From Bacteroidaceae bacterium (GTDB taxonomy: Bacteria; Bacteroidota; Bacteroidia; Bacteroidales; Bacteroidaceae): 64,000 nt of DNA. The notes beneath the pieces were generated by a model. That model saw only the letters and a list, made by a program, of their open reading frames with translations. It was not told where the DNA came from and made no database searches. The stretch is from assembly GCA_017451645.1 (NCBI GenBank), contig JAFTNZ010000009.1, positions 1-64,000 on the forward strand, given 5' to 3'. The translations under genes and the position numbers were made by a program. Shown here piece after piece: positions 8,682 through 17,910 of the stretch (position 1 is its first letter; every line of letters begins with the position of its first letter).

Positions 8682-9794
8682 ATGATGAAGGAGGAAGAAG
8701 AAGACATCTTCACCGATGATTTGGAAGACATCGAACCGGTAGGACAAGAAGCGGGTGAATTGCACGAACACTTTCGGGTGGTAGTGGATAAGGGCCAGAC
8801 CCCCATGCGGGTGGACAAGTTCTTGTTCGAGCGCATTGTAAACTCATCACGTAACCGTATTCAGCGGGCTGCCGACATGGGGTATGTAATGGCCAACGGC
8901 AAACCGGTGAAGAGTAGTTATAAGGTAAAGCCTTGTGAGGTCATTACCGTGATGATGGATCGTCCGCGATATGATAACGACATCATCCCCGAGGATATAC
9001 CTCTTGATATCGTGTATGAAGATGAAGACCTGATGGTCATCAACAAACCTGCAGGGTTGGTGGTGCATCCCGGATGTGGCAACTATCATGGCACATTGGT
9101 GAATGCCATAGCTTGGCATTTGAGGGATAATCCCAAGTATGACCCTAATGACCCACAGGTGGGATTGGTTCATCGCATAGATAAAGATACGTCGGGATTG
9201 CTCGTTGTGGCCAAGACCCCTGATGCCAAGACACACTTGGGACTCCAGTTCTTCAACAAGACAACGAAGCGCCAATATAACGCCCTCGTCTGGGGAAATT
9301 TTCTGGAGGACACGGGAAAAATTGAGGGCAACATAGCCCGCCATCCGAAGGACCGTATGCAAATGGCCGTCTTCAGCGATCCGGAGATAGGCAAACATGC
9401 CGTCACGCATTATACAGTGTTGGAGCGATTCGGATACGTCACCCTTGTTGAGTGCCGGTTGGAGACAGGGCGTACCCATCAGATACGTGTACACATGAAG
9501 CATATCGGTCATATTCTCTTTAATGACGAGCGTTATGGAGGACATGAGATACTGAAAGGAACTCACTTTGCCAAATACAAACAGTTTGTACACAACTGTT
9601 TCGATATCTGCCCACGTCAGGCTTTGCATGCCCGTACCCTTGGTTTTGTGCATCCCCGTACAGGCGAGGAGATGTTCTTCACCACCGAACTTCCCGAAGA
9701 TATGACACAACTCATCGAACGGTGGAGGAGGTGGACTCAGCAGCCCCTCCCCCCTTACCCCTCCCAAGGGAGGGGAGTGAATAGCCTCGACTGA
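8682..9794 (+). CDS. rluD: RluA/RluD family 23S rRNA pseudouridine synthase
   Basis: A 370-residue pseudouridine synthase. An acidic N-terminal extension (1-30) precedes an S4 RNA-binding domain (~40-100, MRVDKFLFERI) and the catalytic domain with INKPAGLVVHPG at ~120-131 and HRIDKDTSG at 164-172, in which D167 is the expected catalytic aspartate. GRTHQIRVHMKHIGH near 265 is also family-typical. The last ~18 residues (PLPPYPSQGRGVNSLD) are encoded by one half of a palindromic repeat that runs into the end of the gene, so the C terminus is repeat-derived. The symbol rluD is by resemblance; the RNA position is not proved. Confidence 0.88.
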   Translation: MMKEEEEDIFTDDLEDIEPVGQEAGELHEHFRVVVDKGQTPMRVDKFLFERIVNSSRNRIQRAADMGYVMANGKPVKSSYKVKPCEVITVMMDRPRYDNDIIPEDIPLDIVYEDEDLMVINKPAGLVVHPGCGNYHGTLVNAIAWHLRDNPKYDPNDPQVGLVHRIDKDTSGLLVVAKTPDAKTHLGLQFFNKTTKRQYNALVWGNFLEDTGKIEGNIARHPKDRMQMAVFSDPEIGKHAVTHYTVLERFGYVTLVECRLETGRTHQIRVHMKHIGHILFNDERYGGHEILKGTHFAKYKQFVHNCFDICPRQALHARTLGFVHPRTGEEMFFTTELPEDMTQLIERWRRWTQQPLPPYPSQGRGVNSLD

Positions 9795-9924
9795 TTCTTG
9801 TCATAAAGGATTTATTAAAATGTAGATAAAGAACAAAATATAGTAAGATATAGAATATGAACAGTATAAAGAATATAAATCATTCTACTCCCCTCCCTCA
9901 CAGGGAGGGAGCGGGGGAGAGTCC
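9743..9924. repeat. Palindromic element spanning the rluD end and the ddl start
   Basis: The left half (9743-9784) contains CCCCTCCC-type arms and ends AGGGGAGTGAATAG, matching AGGGGATTAAATAG in the copy at 60754. The right half (9881-9924) contains CCCTCCCTCACAGGGAGGG. The two halves are mutually inverted. The left half lies inside the last codons of rluD and the right half inside codons 9-23 of ddl, with ~105 bp of A/T-rich DNA between. The stretch 9881-9909 is identical over 29 bases to 11011-11039 in the next copy. Confidence 0.8.
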
Positions 9925-10900
9925 GTTCCCTGTCATCGCTATCGTTGCCGGAGGCGACACTTCGGAATATCAAGTATCCTTGCGCAGTGCACAGGGAATC
10001 TATTCGTTTATTGACAAAGAGAAATTCACCTTATATATAGTAGTGATGCACGGCAACGATTGGCACGTGCAATTGCCTGATGAAACAGAACTTCCTATCG
10101 ACCGTAATGACTTCAGTTTCATGCTTGATGGCGAAAAGGTGAAGTTCGATTATGCCTATATCACCATCCATGGTACCCCCGGTGAAGATGGACGTTTGCA
10201 GGGTTACTTCGATATGTTGGGTATTCCCTATTCATGTTGTGGCGTATTTGCCGCGGCACTGACCTACAATAAGTTTGCCTGTAACCAATACTTGAAAGGA
10301 TTTGGTGTGAAAGTGGCCGAGTCGCTGTTGCTCCGTCGCGGACAGACCATCGATGAGGCCGATGTGGTGGAGAAGATTGGATTGCCCTGTTTTGTCAAAC
10401 CCAGTTTGGGAGGAAGCAGCTTCGGAGTGACCAAGGTGAAAACTCCCGAAGACATCCAACCTGCCATTGCCAAAGCCTTTGAAGAAGCCGATGAGGTGGT
10501 GATAGAAGCATTCCTTGATGGTACGGAAATCTCTTGTGGATGTTATAAGACTAAAGGGAAAAATATCGTGTTGCCAATTACAGAGGTGGTGAGTCATAAC
10601 GAGTATTTCGACTATGACGCCAAGTATAACGGCGAAGTGGAAGAGATTACACCTGCCCGTATTCCTGATAGTGTGCGTGACCGTGTGTGGGCTTTGACAT
10701 CAGCTGTATATGATATCATTGGGGCTCAAGGCATCATCCGTATCGACTATTTTATTACCGAAGGAAGGAAAATCAACCTCCTGGAGGTGAATACGACCCC
10801 GGGTATGACTGCTACCAGCTTTATCCCCCAGCAGGTGCGTGCCGCCGGATTGGACATCAAAGATGTAATGACAGAGATTATAGAAGAGGGGATTAAATAG
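9857..10900 (+). CDS. ddl: D-alanine--D-alanine ligase
   Basis: A 347-residue ATP-grasp enzyme joining two D-alanines for peptidoglycan. The core starts at VIAIVAGGDTSEYQVSLRSA (~27-46). Later parts include a KPSLGGSSFGVTKV loop (~180-193), EAFLDGTEISCG (~216-227) and the metal-binding end RIDYFITEG...LLEVNTTPGMT (~300-327). The first ~25 residues (MNSIKNINHSTPLPHREG, then AGESPFP) are not part of the family core and come from the palindromic element. No ATG, GTG or TTG occurs in frame between the element and the core, so translation must begin at 9857 and pass through it. The downstream acyltransferase carries the same peptide. Confidence 0.95.
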   Translation: MNSIKNINHSTPLPHREGAGESPFPVIAIVAGGDTSEYQVSLRSAQGIYSFIDKEKFTLYIVVMHGNDWHVQLPDETELPIDRNDFSFMLDGEKVKFDYAYITIHGTPGEDGRLQGYFDMLGIPYSCCGVFAAALTYNKFACNQYLKGFGVKVAESLLLRRGQTIDEADVVEKIGLPCFVKPSLGGSSFGVTKVKTPEDIQPAIAKAFEEADEVVIEAFLDGTEISCGCYKTKGKNIVLPITEVVSHNEYFDYDAKYNGEVEEITPARIPDSVRDRVWALTSAVYDIIGAQGIIRIDYFITEGRKINLLEVNTTPGMTATSFIPQQVRAAGLDIKDVMTEIIEEGIK

Positions 10901-11055
10901 CCCCTCTCTGCCCCTCCTTCCAAGGAGGGAAGTGCCCCCGATAATGAGAATTGACAGAACCACTTTGAACTAAAAATAGAGGAGTTATGACTGATATGAA
11001 TAATTCAAAACATTCTACTCCCCTCCCTCACAGGGAGGGGCAAGGAGGAGGGTCC
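10900..11055. repeat. Palindromic element spanning the ddl end and the acyltransferase start
   Basis: The left half (10900-10939, GCCCCTCTCTGCCCCTCC then AAGGAGGGAAG) begins at the last base of the ddl stop codon. The right half (11011-11055) contains CCCCTCCCT-CAC-AGGGAGGGG and is read in frame by the next gene. Same layout as the copy at 9743-9924, with a different A/T-rich middle. Confidence 0.78.
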
Positions 11056-12213
11056 TCCATTCCTTCCGAATTTGACGATATACGGCCTTATTCCCCCGAG
11101 GAACTTCCTGCCGTATATGAAGAGTTGATTGCCGATGAGGCTTTCCGTCATGTGATAGGCAAGGTGATGCCTGGTGTCCCTTTTGAAGCTGTAGCCATGC
11201 AAATGCGCCAGTGCAAAACCAATCTGGAATTTCAGAAAACCTTCTGTTACCCATTCTTGCACGACCTTGCCCGTAAGTGTAGCGATGGCATGACGATTGA
11301 TTGTGATGCCATTCAAGGTGATGGGTATCCGCATACGTTCATAACTAATCATCGCGATATTGTTCTTGATTCAGCACTCCTCTCTGTATTGTTGGTGGAC
11401 AATGGTCTGAACACCGTGGAAATTGCCATTGGTGACAACCTGCTTATATTCCCTTGGATAAAGAAGTTGGTACGTATCAATAAGTCGTTCATCGTACAGC
11501 GTGCATTGACTATGCGCCAGATGTTGGAGGCTTCGGCACGCATGTCGCGCTACATGCATTTTGCCATTGACGAGAAGAAGGAAAACATCTGGATAGCCCA
11601 ACGTGAAGGACGGGCCAAGGATTCGGATGACCGTACACAAGACAGTGTGCTGAAGATGATGGCTATGGGAGGTGAAGGCACTATTGTTGAGCGCCTGAAA
11701 GGATTGAATATTGCACCGGCTGCCATCTCGTACGAGTACGATCCTTGCGATTATTTGAAGGCCAAGGAGTATCAGCAGAAACGGGACAATCCGGAATTCA
11801 AGAAAAGCAAGGAGGATGATTTGCTGAATATGCAGACAGGTATCTTCGGACGTAAGGGACATATCCATTTCCAATTGACGCCCTGCATCAATGATAAGTT
11901 GGAAGCATTGGATCCCGCAATGCCGAAAACTGAAATATTCACTGCTATCAGCGCATTGATAGATAAGCAGATACATGCCAACTATCGTTTCTATCCTGGT
12001 AATTATGTGGCTTATGATTGGTTGACGGGTGAAAACCGCTTTGCAGATAAGTACTCGGCTGAAGAGAAAGCAACCTTTGAACAATACATTGCCGGACAAT
12101 TGGCGAAAATAAACCTTCCAAACAAAGACGAGACATTCCTGAGGGAGAAGATGCTGGCCATGTATGCCAACCCGGTAAAGAATTGGATGAGAACAAAGGA
12201 TATGAACGAATGA
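10987..12213 (+). CDS. Glycerol-phosphate-type acyltransferase
   Basis: A 408-residue cytoplasmic or membrane-bound protein resembling PlsB/PlsC-type acyltransferases, which acylate (lyso)phosphatidate or related lipids. The block-I-like motif is TNHRDIVLD at 120-128; here five residues, not the textbook four, separate His122 from Asp128. A second block, REGRAKDSDDRTQ near 206-218, fits the glycerol-phosphate binding region. The N terminus (MTDMNNSKHSTPLPHREG, then QGGGSS) is repeat-derived, as in ddl; the native protein appears to begin near SEFDDIRPYSPEEL. No alternative start lies after the repeat. Its stop overlaps the NigD-like start by ATGA. Confidence 0.75.
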   Translation: MTDMNNSKHSTPLPHREGQGGGSSIPSEFDDIRPYSPEELPAVYEELIADEAFRHVIGKVMPGVPFEAVAMQMRQCKTNLEFQKTFCYPFLHDLARKCSDGMTIDCDAIQGDGYPHTFITNHRDIVLDSALLSVLLVDNGLNTVEIAIGDNLLIFPWIKKLVRINKSFIVQRALTMRQMLEASARMSRYMHFAIDEKKENIWIAQREGRAKDSDDRTQDSVLKMMAMGGEGTIVERLKGLNIAPAAISYEYDPCDYLKAKEYQQKRDNPEFKKSKEDDLLNMQTGIFGRKGHIHFQLTPCINDKLEALDPAMPKTEIFTAISALIDKQIHANYRFYPGNYVAYDWLTGENRFADKYSAEEKATFEQYIAGQLAKINLPNKDETFLREKMLAMYANPVKNWMRTKDMNE

Positions 12214-12893
12214 ACAGGAATAGAATACTTTTTTTCTGGGAAATAGTGAGCCTGCTGCCCCTCGCGGCAGGACTCACCTCTTGCTCCAATGATGACGACA
12301 ACTATACCTATCCGAATTTACTGAACGAATTTGCAGACGTTGCCACCGGGCCATCAGCACGATTCACTCACCTGCTGACAGACAAGGGAGAACGTCTGCC
12401 GGTAGTGAATGCCGGAGAGATCGCTACCGAAGGGGTGACTCCGGACACCGTTTACCGCACAATGGTAGGCTATGTGCCTGTTCTGACGGAGGAGGGTACC
12501 TCAGGAGCACAGATATACACCCTGCAAGCGATTGCCGCTCCACAGCCTCAACCATCAAGCGAATTTGCTGAAGTGAAAGCAGACCCACTGGAAATGCAAA
12601 GCATCTGGCGAGGAGGAAATTATCTGAACCTTATCCTGCTGGTAAAAGCTCAAAAAGGCAGGCATACATTCCACTTTATAGAAGACAGTGTAACCGTCTC
12701 GGCTTCTACCGGACATCGAACGCTGTATCTGAGGCTTTACCATGATGCCAATGATGATGTGCAAGCCTACACACAGAAAGTCGGACTTTCATTGCCTCTT
12801 TCCGGTTATTCCGGAACGTTGGCTGAAGGAGACTCTATAGAAATAAGAATCCCCACACCACAAGGTTGGGAACCATGGGTGCGGGGATATTGA
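12210..12893 (+). CDS. NigD-like lipoprotein
   Basis: A 227-residue lipoprotein. The start at 12210 is chosen because it overlaps the upstream stop as ATGA and gives a good signal peptide with lipobox Cys25 (LTSC), followed by SNDDDN, an acidic surface-export type sequence. The rest resembles the NigD-like family of Bacteroidetes (beta-rich, IYTLQAIAA, GRHTFHFIED and TLYLRLYHDANDD segments), named after a gene in a bacteriocin locus; the function is unknown. Translationally coupled to the acyltransferase gene. It ends 17 bp from the convergent next gene. Confidence 0.7.
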   Translation: MNRNRILFFWEIVSLLPLAAGLTSCSNDDDNYTYPNLLNEFADVATGPSARFTHLLTDKGERLPVVNAGEIATEGVTPDTVYRTMVGYVPVLTEEGTSGAQIYTLQAIAAPQPQPSSEFAEVKADPLEMQSIWRGGNYLNLILLVKAQKGRHTFHFIEDSVTVSASTGHRTLYLRLYHDANDDVQAYTQKVGLSLPLSGYSGTLAEGDSIEIRIPTPQGWEPWVRGY

Positions 12894-12910
12894 ACAGAAA
12901 AAAATACAAT

Positions 12911-13357
12911 TTATTCTTCTAAAAGTTTCTTCAGAAATTCATCCAATTCCTTATCAAGCCCTTTCAGCAGTCCGTCACTGAGGAGCATGGTGTCATCATC
13001 CACCAGCAACAAATCGGCTACGGTCTCGCGCTCCTCATCCACCAGCACAAACGAATAGGGTTTCATCAAGGGCAACTTGTCGAGTATTCCCTTTTTCTTC
13101 AGAGTCACCACCTGTGAACGGAGTTGCAACTCCACCTCACTGTAGAAGGTCTGTGCTTCATAATCCACCCACTCCTTGACCTCTGCACGCGCCAACTGAC
13201 GATCTTCATCATCAAAGACCAACAATTCACCGACACTCTGAATCGGCTGCAAATGAATGTCCGTAATAAGTCCCTGACTACCCTCAGCCACCAACTTGTC
13301 CACAGCCTTCTTCAAAGCCGATGCCACCATTGATTGGGATTGATTTCCTAAGTCCAT
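12911..13357 (-). CDS. Conserved-looking acidic protein of unknown function
   Basis: A 148-residue soluble protein without signal peptide. It is acidic, with many paired Asp and Glu (FDDEDRQ, VLVDEERE, LLVDDDT) and a Leu/Glu-rich C-terminal helix (LDKELDEFLKKLLEE). I do not recognise the family. It has its own promoter at 13384-13391. Confidence 0.7.
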   Translation of the reverse strand: MDLGNQSQSMVASALKKAVDKLVAEGSQGLITDIHLQPIQSVGELLVFDDEDRQLARAEVKEWVDYEAQTFYSEVELQLRSQVVTLKKKGILDKLPLMKPYSFVLVDEERETVADLLLVDDDTMLLSDGLLKGLDKELDEFLKKLLEE

Positions 13358-13383
13358 CTATCGTTTTTTTTAATATTAGCCCT

Positions 13384-13391
13384 CAAAAGTA
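13384..13391 (-). promoter_or_regulatory. -7 box for the gene at 12911-13357
   Basis: On the minus strand TACTTTTG matches TAnnTTTG, 26 nt before the start codon, in A/T-rich DNA. Confidence 0.55.
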
Positions 13392-13423
13392 CATAAAAAA
13401 AAGTATCAAACAAACATTCCAGA

Positions 13424-14413
13424 CTAAAATTCATCGGAAAAACGCCACATTTGCCTTTTCAGCTGCTCCATTTCCTTGCCACGCTTCTCCATATCCCGCA
13501 AATAATCGGAAATAAACAAATAATCGGAAGTTTGGTTCTTCCACCGTCCGTCTTCCCCTTTCTTCATCTTACGGGCAGACAATTCCAATGCCTTTTCTGC
13601 ATACGAACGTGCTGTACCAATACTGTCATCGTTCAGTTCGTGCCAAACGGCCATATTCAGATGGGCCTCCATACGACGGCGGGAGTTCTTATGTTTCAGT
13701 TGTTTCTCCCACAGCGTTTTGGCTGCCTGCCAGTTGCCTTCATTCACATACACAGCTGCATCGCGCATTTCCACGTTTGAACCGGTATAGAATGGGAATT
13801 CGATGGTTTGCCACTGTGGCACCAGCGATGCCAAAGGCAAGAAAGCAGCCTCCTGCACCGGAATGAGTTCCAGCGGATAAAGTTCGTCGGCATCAAGTCG
13901 CTGGATACAACGAATGGTATCCAACGGATAAAGCTCCCCCGGAAGATAAAGTTTGACTATCGTAAAAACCTGTCCACCCATGTAGGTAGAGTATTCCAAC
14001 ATGAGAGCTGTCATTTCTACCGAAACAAGCATATCTACTTGCAATTGATCGGCAAGCTGCTTCACTCTGACCGGACTCAATTCGCGCTCTTCGCAAGAGA
14101 GTTTCGACTCTGTAGTCAACACGGAATCATACACCACCACCTCGTCAAAGTAAGCGGCATCGGCCAAATATTGTGCCAACGAATCGACTACCATCTTACT
14201 GTCCAAAGCCTTCAAATCGCGCGAATATCTATTCTTTTTCGAAAGGTCCGGCTGATTGTTCACTACTGCTACCCTACGCACCTGCGCCGGAACTTTTGTA
14301 CGGACAGGTTGAAGCCGCTCGACACTGACCCACTTCACTGTGGTACACGCACACACTGCAAACATTGTTGTCAGTAAGCAAACGATACTTTTCCATAAAA
14401 ATGAATGTCTCAT
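13424..14413 (-). CDS. Lipoprotein, probably DUF6340 family
   Basis: A 329-residue lipoprotein. The start MRHSFLWKSIVCLL (14413) is preferred over the ATG at 14452 because it gives a normal signal peptide with lipid Cys23 (VCAC). The following TTVKWVSVER lacks acidic residues, so it may stay periplasmic. The middle holds VRRVAVVNNQPD and a VVDSLAQYLADAAYFDEVVVYD segment resembling DUF6340, and the C-terminal third is helical with TPR-like spacing (NWQAAKTLWEKQLKH, ARSYAEKALELSARK). Function unknown. It lies downstream of secA on the same strand, separated by a hairpin. Confidence 0.7.
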   Translation of the reverse strand: MRHSFLWKSIVCLLTTMFAVCACTTVKWVSVERLQPVRTKVPAQVRRVAVVNNQPDLSKKNRYSRDLKALDSKMVVDSLAQYLADAAYFDEVVVYDSVLTTESKLSCEERELSPVRVKQLADQLQVDMLVSVEMTALMLEYSTYMGGQVFTIVKLYLPGELYPLDTIRCIQRLDADELYPLELIPVQEAAFLPLASLVPQWQTIEFPFYTGSNVEMRDAAVYVNEGNWQAAKTLWEKQLKHKNSRRRMEAHLNMAVWHELNDDSIGTARSYAEKALELSARKMKKGEDGRWKNQTSDYLFISDYLRDMEKRGKEMEQLKRQMWRFSDEF

Positions 14414-14461
14414 ACAATATGCAATTTTGTTTATCCTATATTTGAAAGACAAATAACGAAT

Positions 14462-14522
14462 CAGACACGGATAACACGAATTATGCAGTTCTCACTCCGT
14501 GCAATCGCGCCTTCCGTGTCTG
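14462..14522 (-). terminator. Hairpin after secA
   Basis: CAGACACGGA at 14462-14471 pairs with TCCGTGTCTG at 14513-14522. The loop holds related words (AACACGAATTA, CCGTGCAATCGCG). It lies just past the secA stop on the minus strand and is built of the same words as the hairpin after efp. Confidence 0.5.
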
Positions 14523-14548
14523 TCAACACAATTTTCTATATTTCCTCC

Positions 14549-17500
14549 TTATAATCCTTTGCCATGGCAGTGCTTGAACTTCTTACCACTACCACAAGGA
14601 CAAGGGTCATTGCGCCCTACCGTATGCTGTGCACGCACCGGTTCACGCTTCACCTCGCGGGTGTCGCGTGCTGCAGCCTGCCGCTGATTAGGGTCACTCA
14701 AGTCAGTCTTCGTCTCTTGATATTGCTGACGGGGAGCAGTCTGTTCGGGAGCAGCTTGCTGCACTTGCTCCGGCTCTCGCACCGGAATCTGTCCTCTCAT
14801 CAAGACAGACACTGTCTGCTCATTGATTTTGCTCACCATACTATCAAAGAGGTTTACCGATTCCAGTTTGAAAATCAAAAGCGGGTCTTTCTGTTCGTAG
14901 CTGGCATTCTGCACCGAATGTTTCAATTCGTCCAATTCTCGAAGGTTTTCTTTCCAGGCTTCGTCAATCGTGTGCAACAAAATGGCCTTTTGGAACTCTT
15001 TCACCGCCTCCTTGCACTCTGTCTCATAAGCCTTCTTCAGATTGACGGGTATCTGATAAAGACGGCGACCATCTGTGATGGGAATAAGAATGTTTTCATA
15101 CATCTGCCCACGCTCTTCATAAATCTGCTTGATGACCGGATAAGCGATGTGAGCCAACTGATCGGCCCGACGCTTGAAGTTCTCCATAGCCAAATTGAAG
15201 AGGTGCTCTGCCTGCTGTTCCTTCTTCCCTGTACTGTATTCTTGCTCGGTGAAGGGCAGTTCCATAGCCAATGTTTGAAGTACTTCCATCTTTGCAGCTT
15301 CATAATCAGGACACTGAATAGCGTTGTAACAACGTTCCCATACCATATTGACTATATCCATACCAATACGCTCACCCATCAAAGCATGACGACGCTTGCC
15401 ATAGATGACTGTACGTTGCTTATTCATCACATCATCGTATTCCAACAGGCGCTTACGGCTACCAAAATGGTTCTCCTCCACTTTCTTTTGTGCCCGCTCA
15501 ATGGAACTGGATATCCATTTGTGCTCAATCACTTCGCCTTCCTTAAAACCCAAACGATCCATCATCGAAGCCATTTTATCAGAAGCAAAGAGACGCATCA
15601 GGTCATCTTCCAACGAAACAAAGAAAACTGACGAACCGGGGTCTCCCTGACGTCCGGCACGGCCTCGCAACTGACGATCCACACGACGACTTTCATGACG
15701 CTCTGTACCGATGATAGCCAAACCTCCGGCAGCCTTTACTTCCGGACTCAGTTTGATATCGGTACCACGACCGGCCATGTTGGTAGCAATGGTGACGATA
15801 CTTTTCTGTCCGGCACGTGCCACAATGTCAGCCTCCTTCTGATGAAGTTTGGCATTCAATACATTGTGTTCTATCTTACGCATGGTCAGCATCTTGCTGA
15901 GCATTTCGCTGATTTCCACCGAAGTGGTTCCGACCAACACGGGACGTCCGAGAGCTACCATCTTCTCTACCTCTTCAATTACAGCTTTGTATTTTTCACG
16001 CTTGGTACGATAGACGCGGTCGTTCATGTCTATGCGGGCTATAGGACGGTTTGTAGGAATCACCACCACATCAAGTTTATAGATATCCCAAAACTCTCCT
16101 GCTTCCGTTTCCGCCGTACCGGTCATACCAGAGAGCTTATGATACATACGGAAATAGTTCTGCAATGTAATGGTGGCAAAAGTCTGTGTAGCAGCCTCAA
16201 CCTTCACCCGCTCCTTGGCTTCGATAGCCTGATGGAGTCCGTCTGAATAACGACGTCCCTCCATAATACGACCGGTCTGTTCATCCACAATTTTAACCTG
16301 CCCATCGATAACAACATACTCTGTGTCACGTTCGAACATGGCATATGCTTTCAATAACTGATTGACTGTATGCACTCGCTCACTCTTCACGGCATAGTCA
16401 GTGAGCAACGCATCCTTTTTGGCCAACCGCTCTTCGGATGAAAGTTGTTCATTTTCCAACTCAGCCAATTGAGCTGCGATATCAGGCAATACAAAGAAAG
16501 TAGAATCCTCTGAGTTTCCGGTAATCAGATCAATACCCTTGTCAGTAAGATCTACACTACGCATTTTCTCGTCAATAACAAAGTAGAGCGGCTCTACAGC
16601 TTCAGGCATGCGCTTGTTGTTCTGCTCCATATAGATTTCCTCGGTCTTGAGCATACCGGCCTTAATACCCGGTTCGCTGAGGAATTTGATGAGCGGTTTG
16701 TTCTTCGGCAATGCTTTGTGGCTACGGAAAAGCGCCAAGAATCCGGCTTCTTGGTCTTCTTTGTTTTCACTGGCAAGCAAACGCTTGGCATCGGCCAACA
16801 ATTGGGTAGCCAACTTACGCTGTACCTCGAAAAGTCGCTCTACCAAAGGACGGAGCGACTCGAAAAGTTGGTCACCACTCTTAGGAACAGGACCTGAAAT
16901 AATCAACGGAGTACGTGCATCGTCAATCAATACGGAATCGACCTCATCGACAATGGCATAGTTGTGTTTCCGCTGTACTAACTCACGAGGATTTCCCGCC
17001 ATGTTGTCTCGCAAATAATCGAATCCGAACTCATTATTTGTTCCGAAGGTTATGTCTGCCCGGTAAGCATTGCGACGCGCCTCACTGTTCGGTTGGTGTT
17101 TGTCTATACAGTCAACACTCAATCCATGGAACTGGTAGAGCGGCCCCATCCACTCAGAGTCACGCTTGGCCAAATAGTCATTCACTGTCACCACGTGTAC
17201 ACCGTTACCGGTCAGAGCATTCAAGAATACAGGCAGAGTAGCAACTAATGTTTTTCCCTCACCTGTCGCCATTTCTGCAATTTTTCCCTTGTGCAATACC
17301 ACACCGCCAAAGAGCTGCACATCATAGTGCACCATGTTCCAGACGGTGTCGTTTCCACCAGCTGACCAATGATTTTGCCAAATGGCCTTATCTTCCTCTA
17401 TGCGTACAAAGTCCTTTCCAGAGGCAGCCAATTGTCGGTCAAAGTCGGTAGCCGTCACTTCTACCTCACCATCCTCAGAGAAACGACGGGCAGTATCCTT

Positions 17501-17842
17501 CACAATGGCAAAAGCATCAGGCAGCACACGGTCAAGCGCTTCTTCATAGCGGTCGAGCACCTCTTTCTCCAATTTGTCAATTTCTGCAAAGATCGGTTCC
17601 CGCTTCTCAATATCAGTCTCTTCAATTCGGGCACGCAGTTCTTCCAATTTCTTGTTCTCTTCTACCGCCGAATCACGGATAATTTGCTTTAACTCCTGAG
17701 TCTTGGCACGAAGTTCGTCATTACTCAGTTTGGTGATATTCACATAAGCAGCCTTTGCTTTCTCCACCCACGGCTGTATCTCTTTCATGTCGCGGGTTGA
17801 TTTATTGCCGAATATCTTGCTTAAAAAATCATTAAATCCCAT
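14549..17842 (-). CDS. secA: Preprotein translocase ATPase SecA
   Basis: A 1097-residue SecA, the motor that drives unfolded preproteins through SecYEG. The Walker A-like [14 protein letters not shown] lies near 190 and the Walker B/DEAD-type [20 protein letters not shown] near 300; [15 protein letters not shown] and MAGRGTDI are in the second motor domain; the C terminus has the zinc motif [14 protein letters not shown] (CxCx8CH), which binds SecB or ribosomes. It is ~200 residues longer than E. coli SecA, with inserts (e.g. around 330-400) typical of Bacteroidetes. It lies 68 bp downstream of a pseudoenzyme gene and may share its promoter, as no clear promoter is seen in that gap. Confidence 0.98.
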   Translation of the reverse strand: MGFNDFLSKIFGNKSTRDMKEIQPWVEKAKAAYVNITKLSNDELRAKTQELKQIIRDSAVEENKKLEELRARIEETDIEKREPIFAEIDKLEKEVLDRYEEALDRVLPDAFAIVKDTARRFSEDGEVEVTATDFDRQLAASGKDFVRIEEDKAIWQNHWSAGGNDTVWNMVHYDVQLFGGVVLHKGKIAEMATGEGKTLVATLPVFLNALTGNGVHVVTVNDYLAKRDSEWMGPLYQFHGLSVDCIDKHQPNSEARRNAYRADITFGTNNEFGFDYLRDNMAGNPRELVQRKHNYAIVDEVDSVLIDDARTPLIISGPVPKSGDQLFESLRPLVERLFEVQRKLATQLLADAKRLLASENKEDQEAGFLALFRSHKALPKNKPLIKFLSEPGIKAGMLKTEEIYMEQNNKRMPEAVEPLYFVIDEKMRSVDLTDKGIDLITGNSEDSTFFVLPDIAAQLAELENEQLSSEERLAKKDALLTDYAVKSERVHTVNQLLKAYAMFERDTEYVVIDGQVKIVDEQTGRIMEGRRYSDGLHQAIEAKERVKVEAATQTFATITLQNYFRMYHKLSGMTGTAETEAGEFWDIYKLDVVVIPTNRPIARIDMNDRVYRTKREKYKAVIEEVEKMVALGRPVLVGTTSVEISEMLSKMLTMRKIEHNVLNAKLHQKEADIVARAGQKSIVTIATNMAGRGTDIKLSPEVKAAGGLAIIGTERHESRRVDRQLRGRAGRQGDPGSSVFFVSLEDDLMRLFASDKMASMMDRLGFKEGEVIEHKWISSSIERAQKKVEENHFGSRKRLLEYDDVMNKQRTVIYGKRRHALMGERIGMDIVNMVWERCYNAIQCPDYEAAKMEVLQTLAMELPFTEQEYSTGKKEQQAEHLFNLAMENFKRRADQLAHIAYPVIKQIYEERGQMYENILIPITDGRRLYQIPVNLKKAYETECKEAVKEFQKAILLHTIDEAWKENLRELDELKHSVQNASYEQKDPLLIFKLESVNLFDSMVSKINEQTVSVLMRGQIPVREPEQVQQAAPEQTAPRQQYQETKTDLSDPNQRQAAARDTREVKREPVRAQHTVGRNDPCPCGSGKKFKHCHGKGL

Positions 17843-17910
17843 GTTTTATCTATTTTTTATTATTATCTGAATTGGTTAAATGTCACATACGCAGGAAATA
17901 CAGGCAGTTC

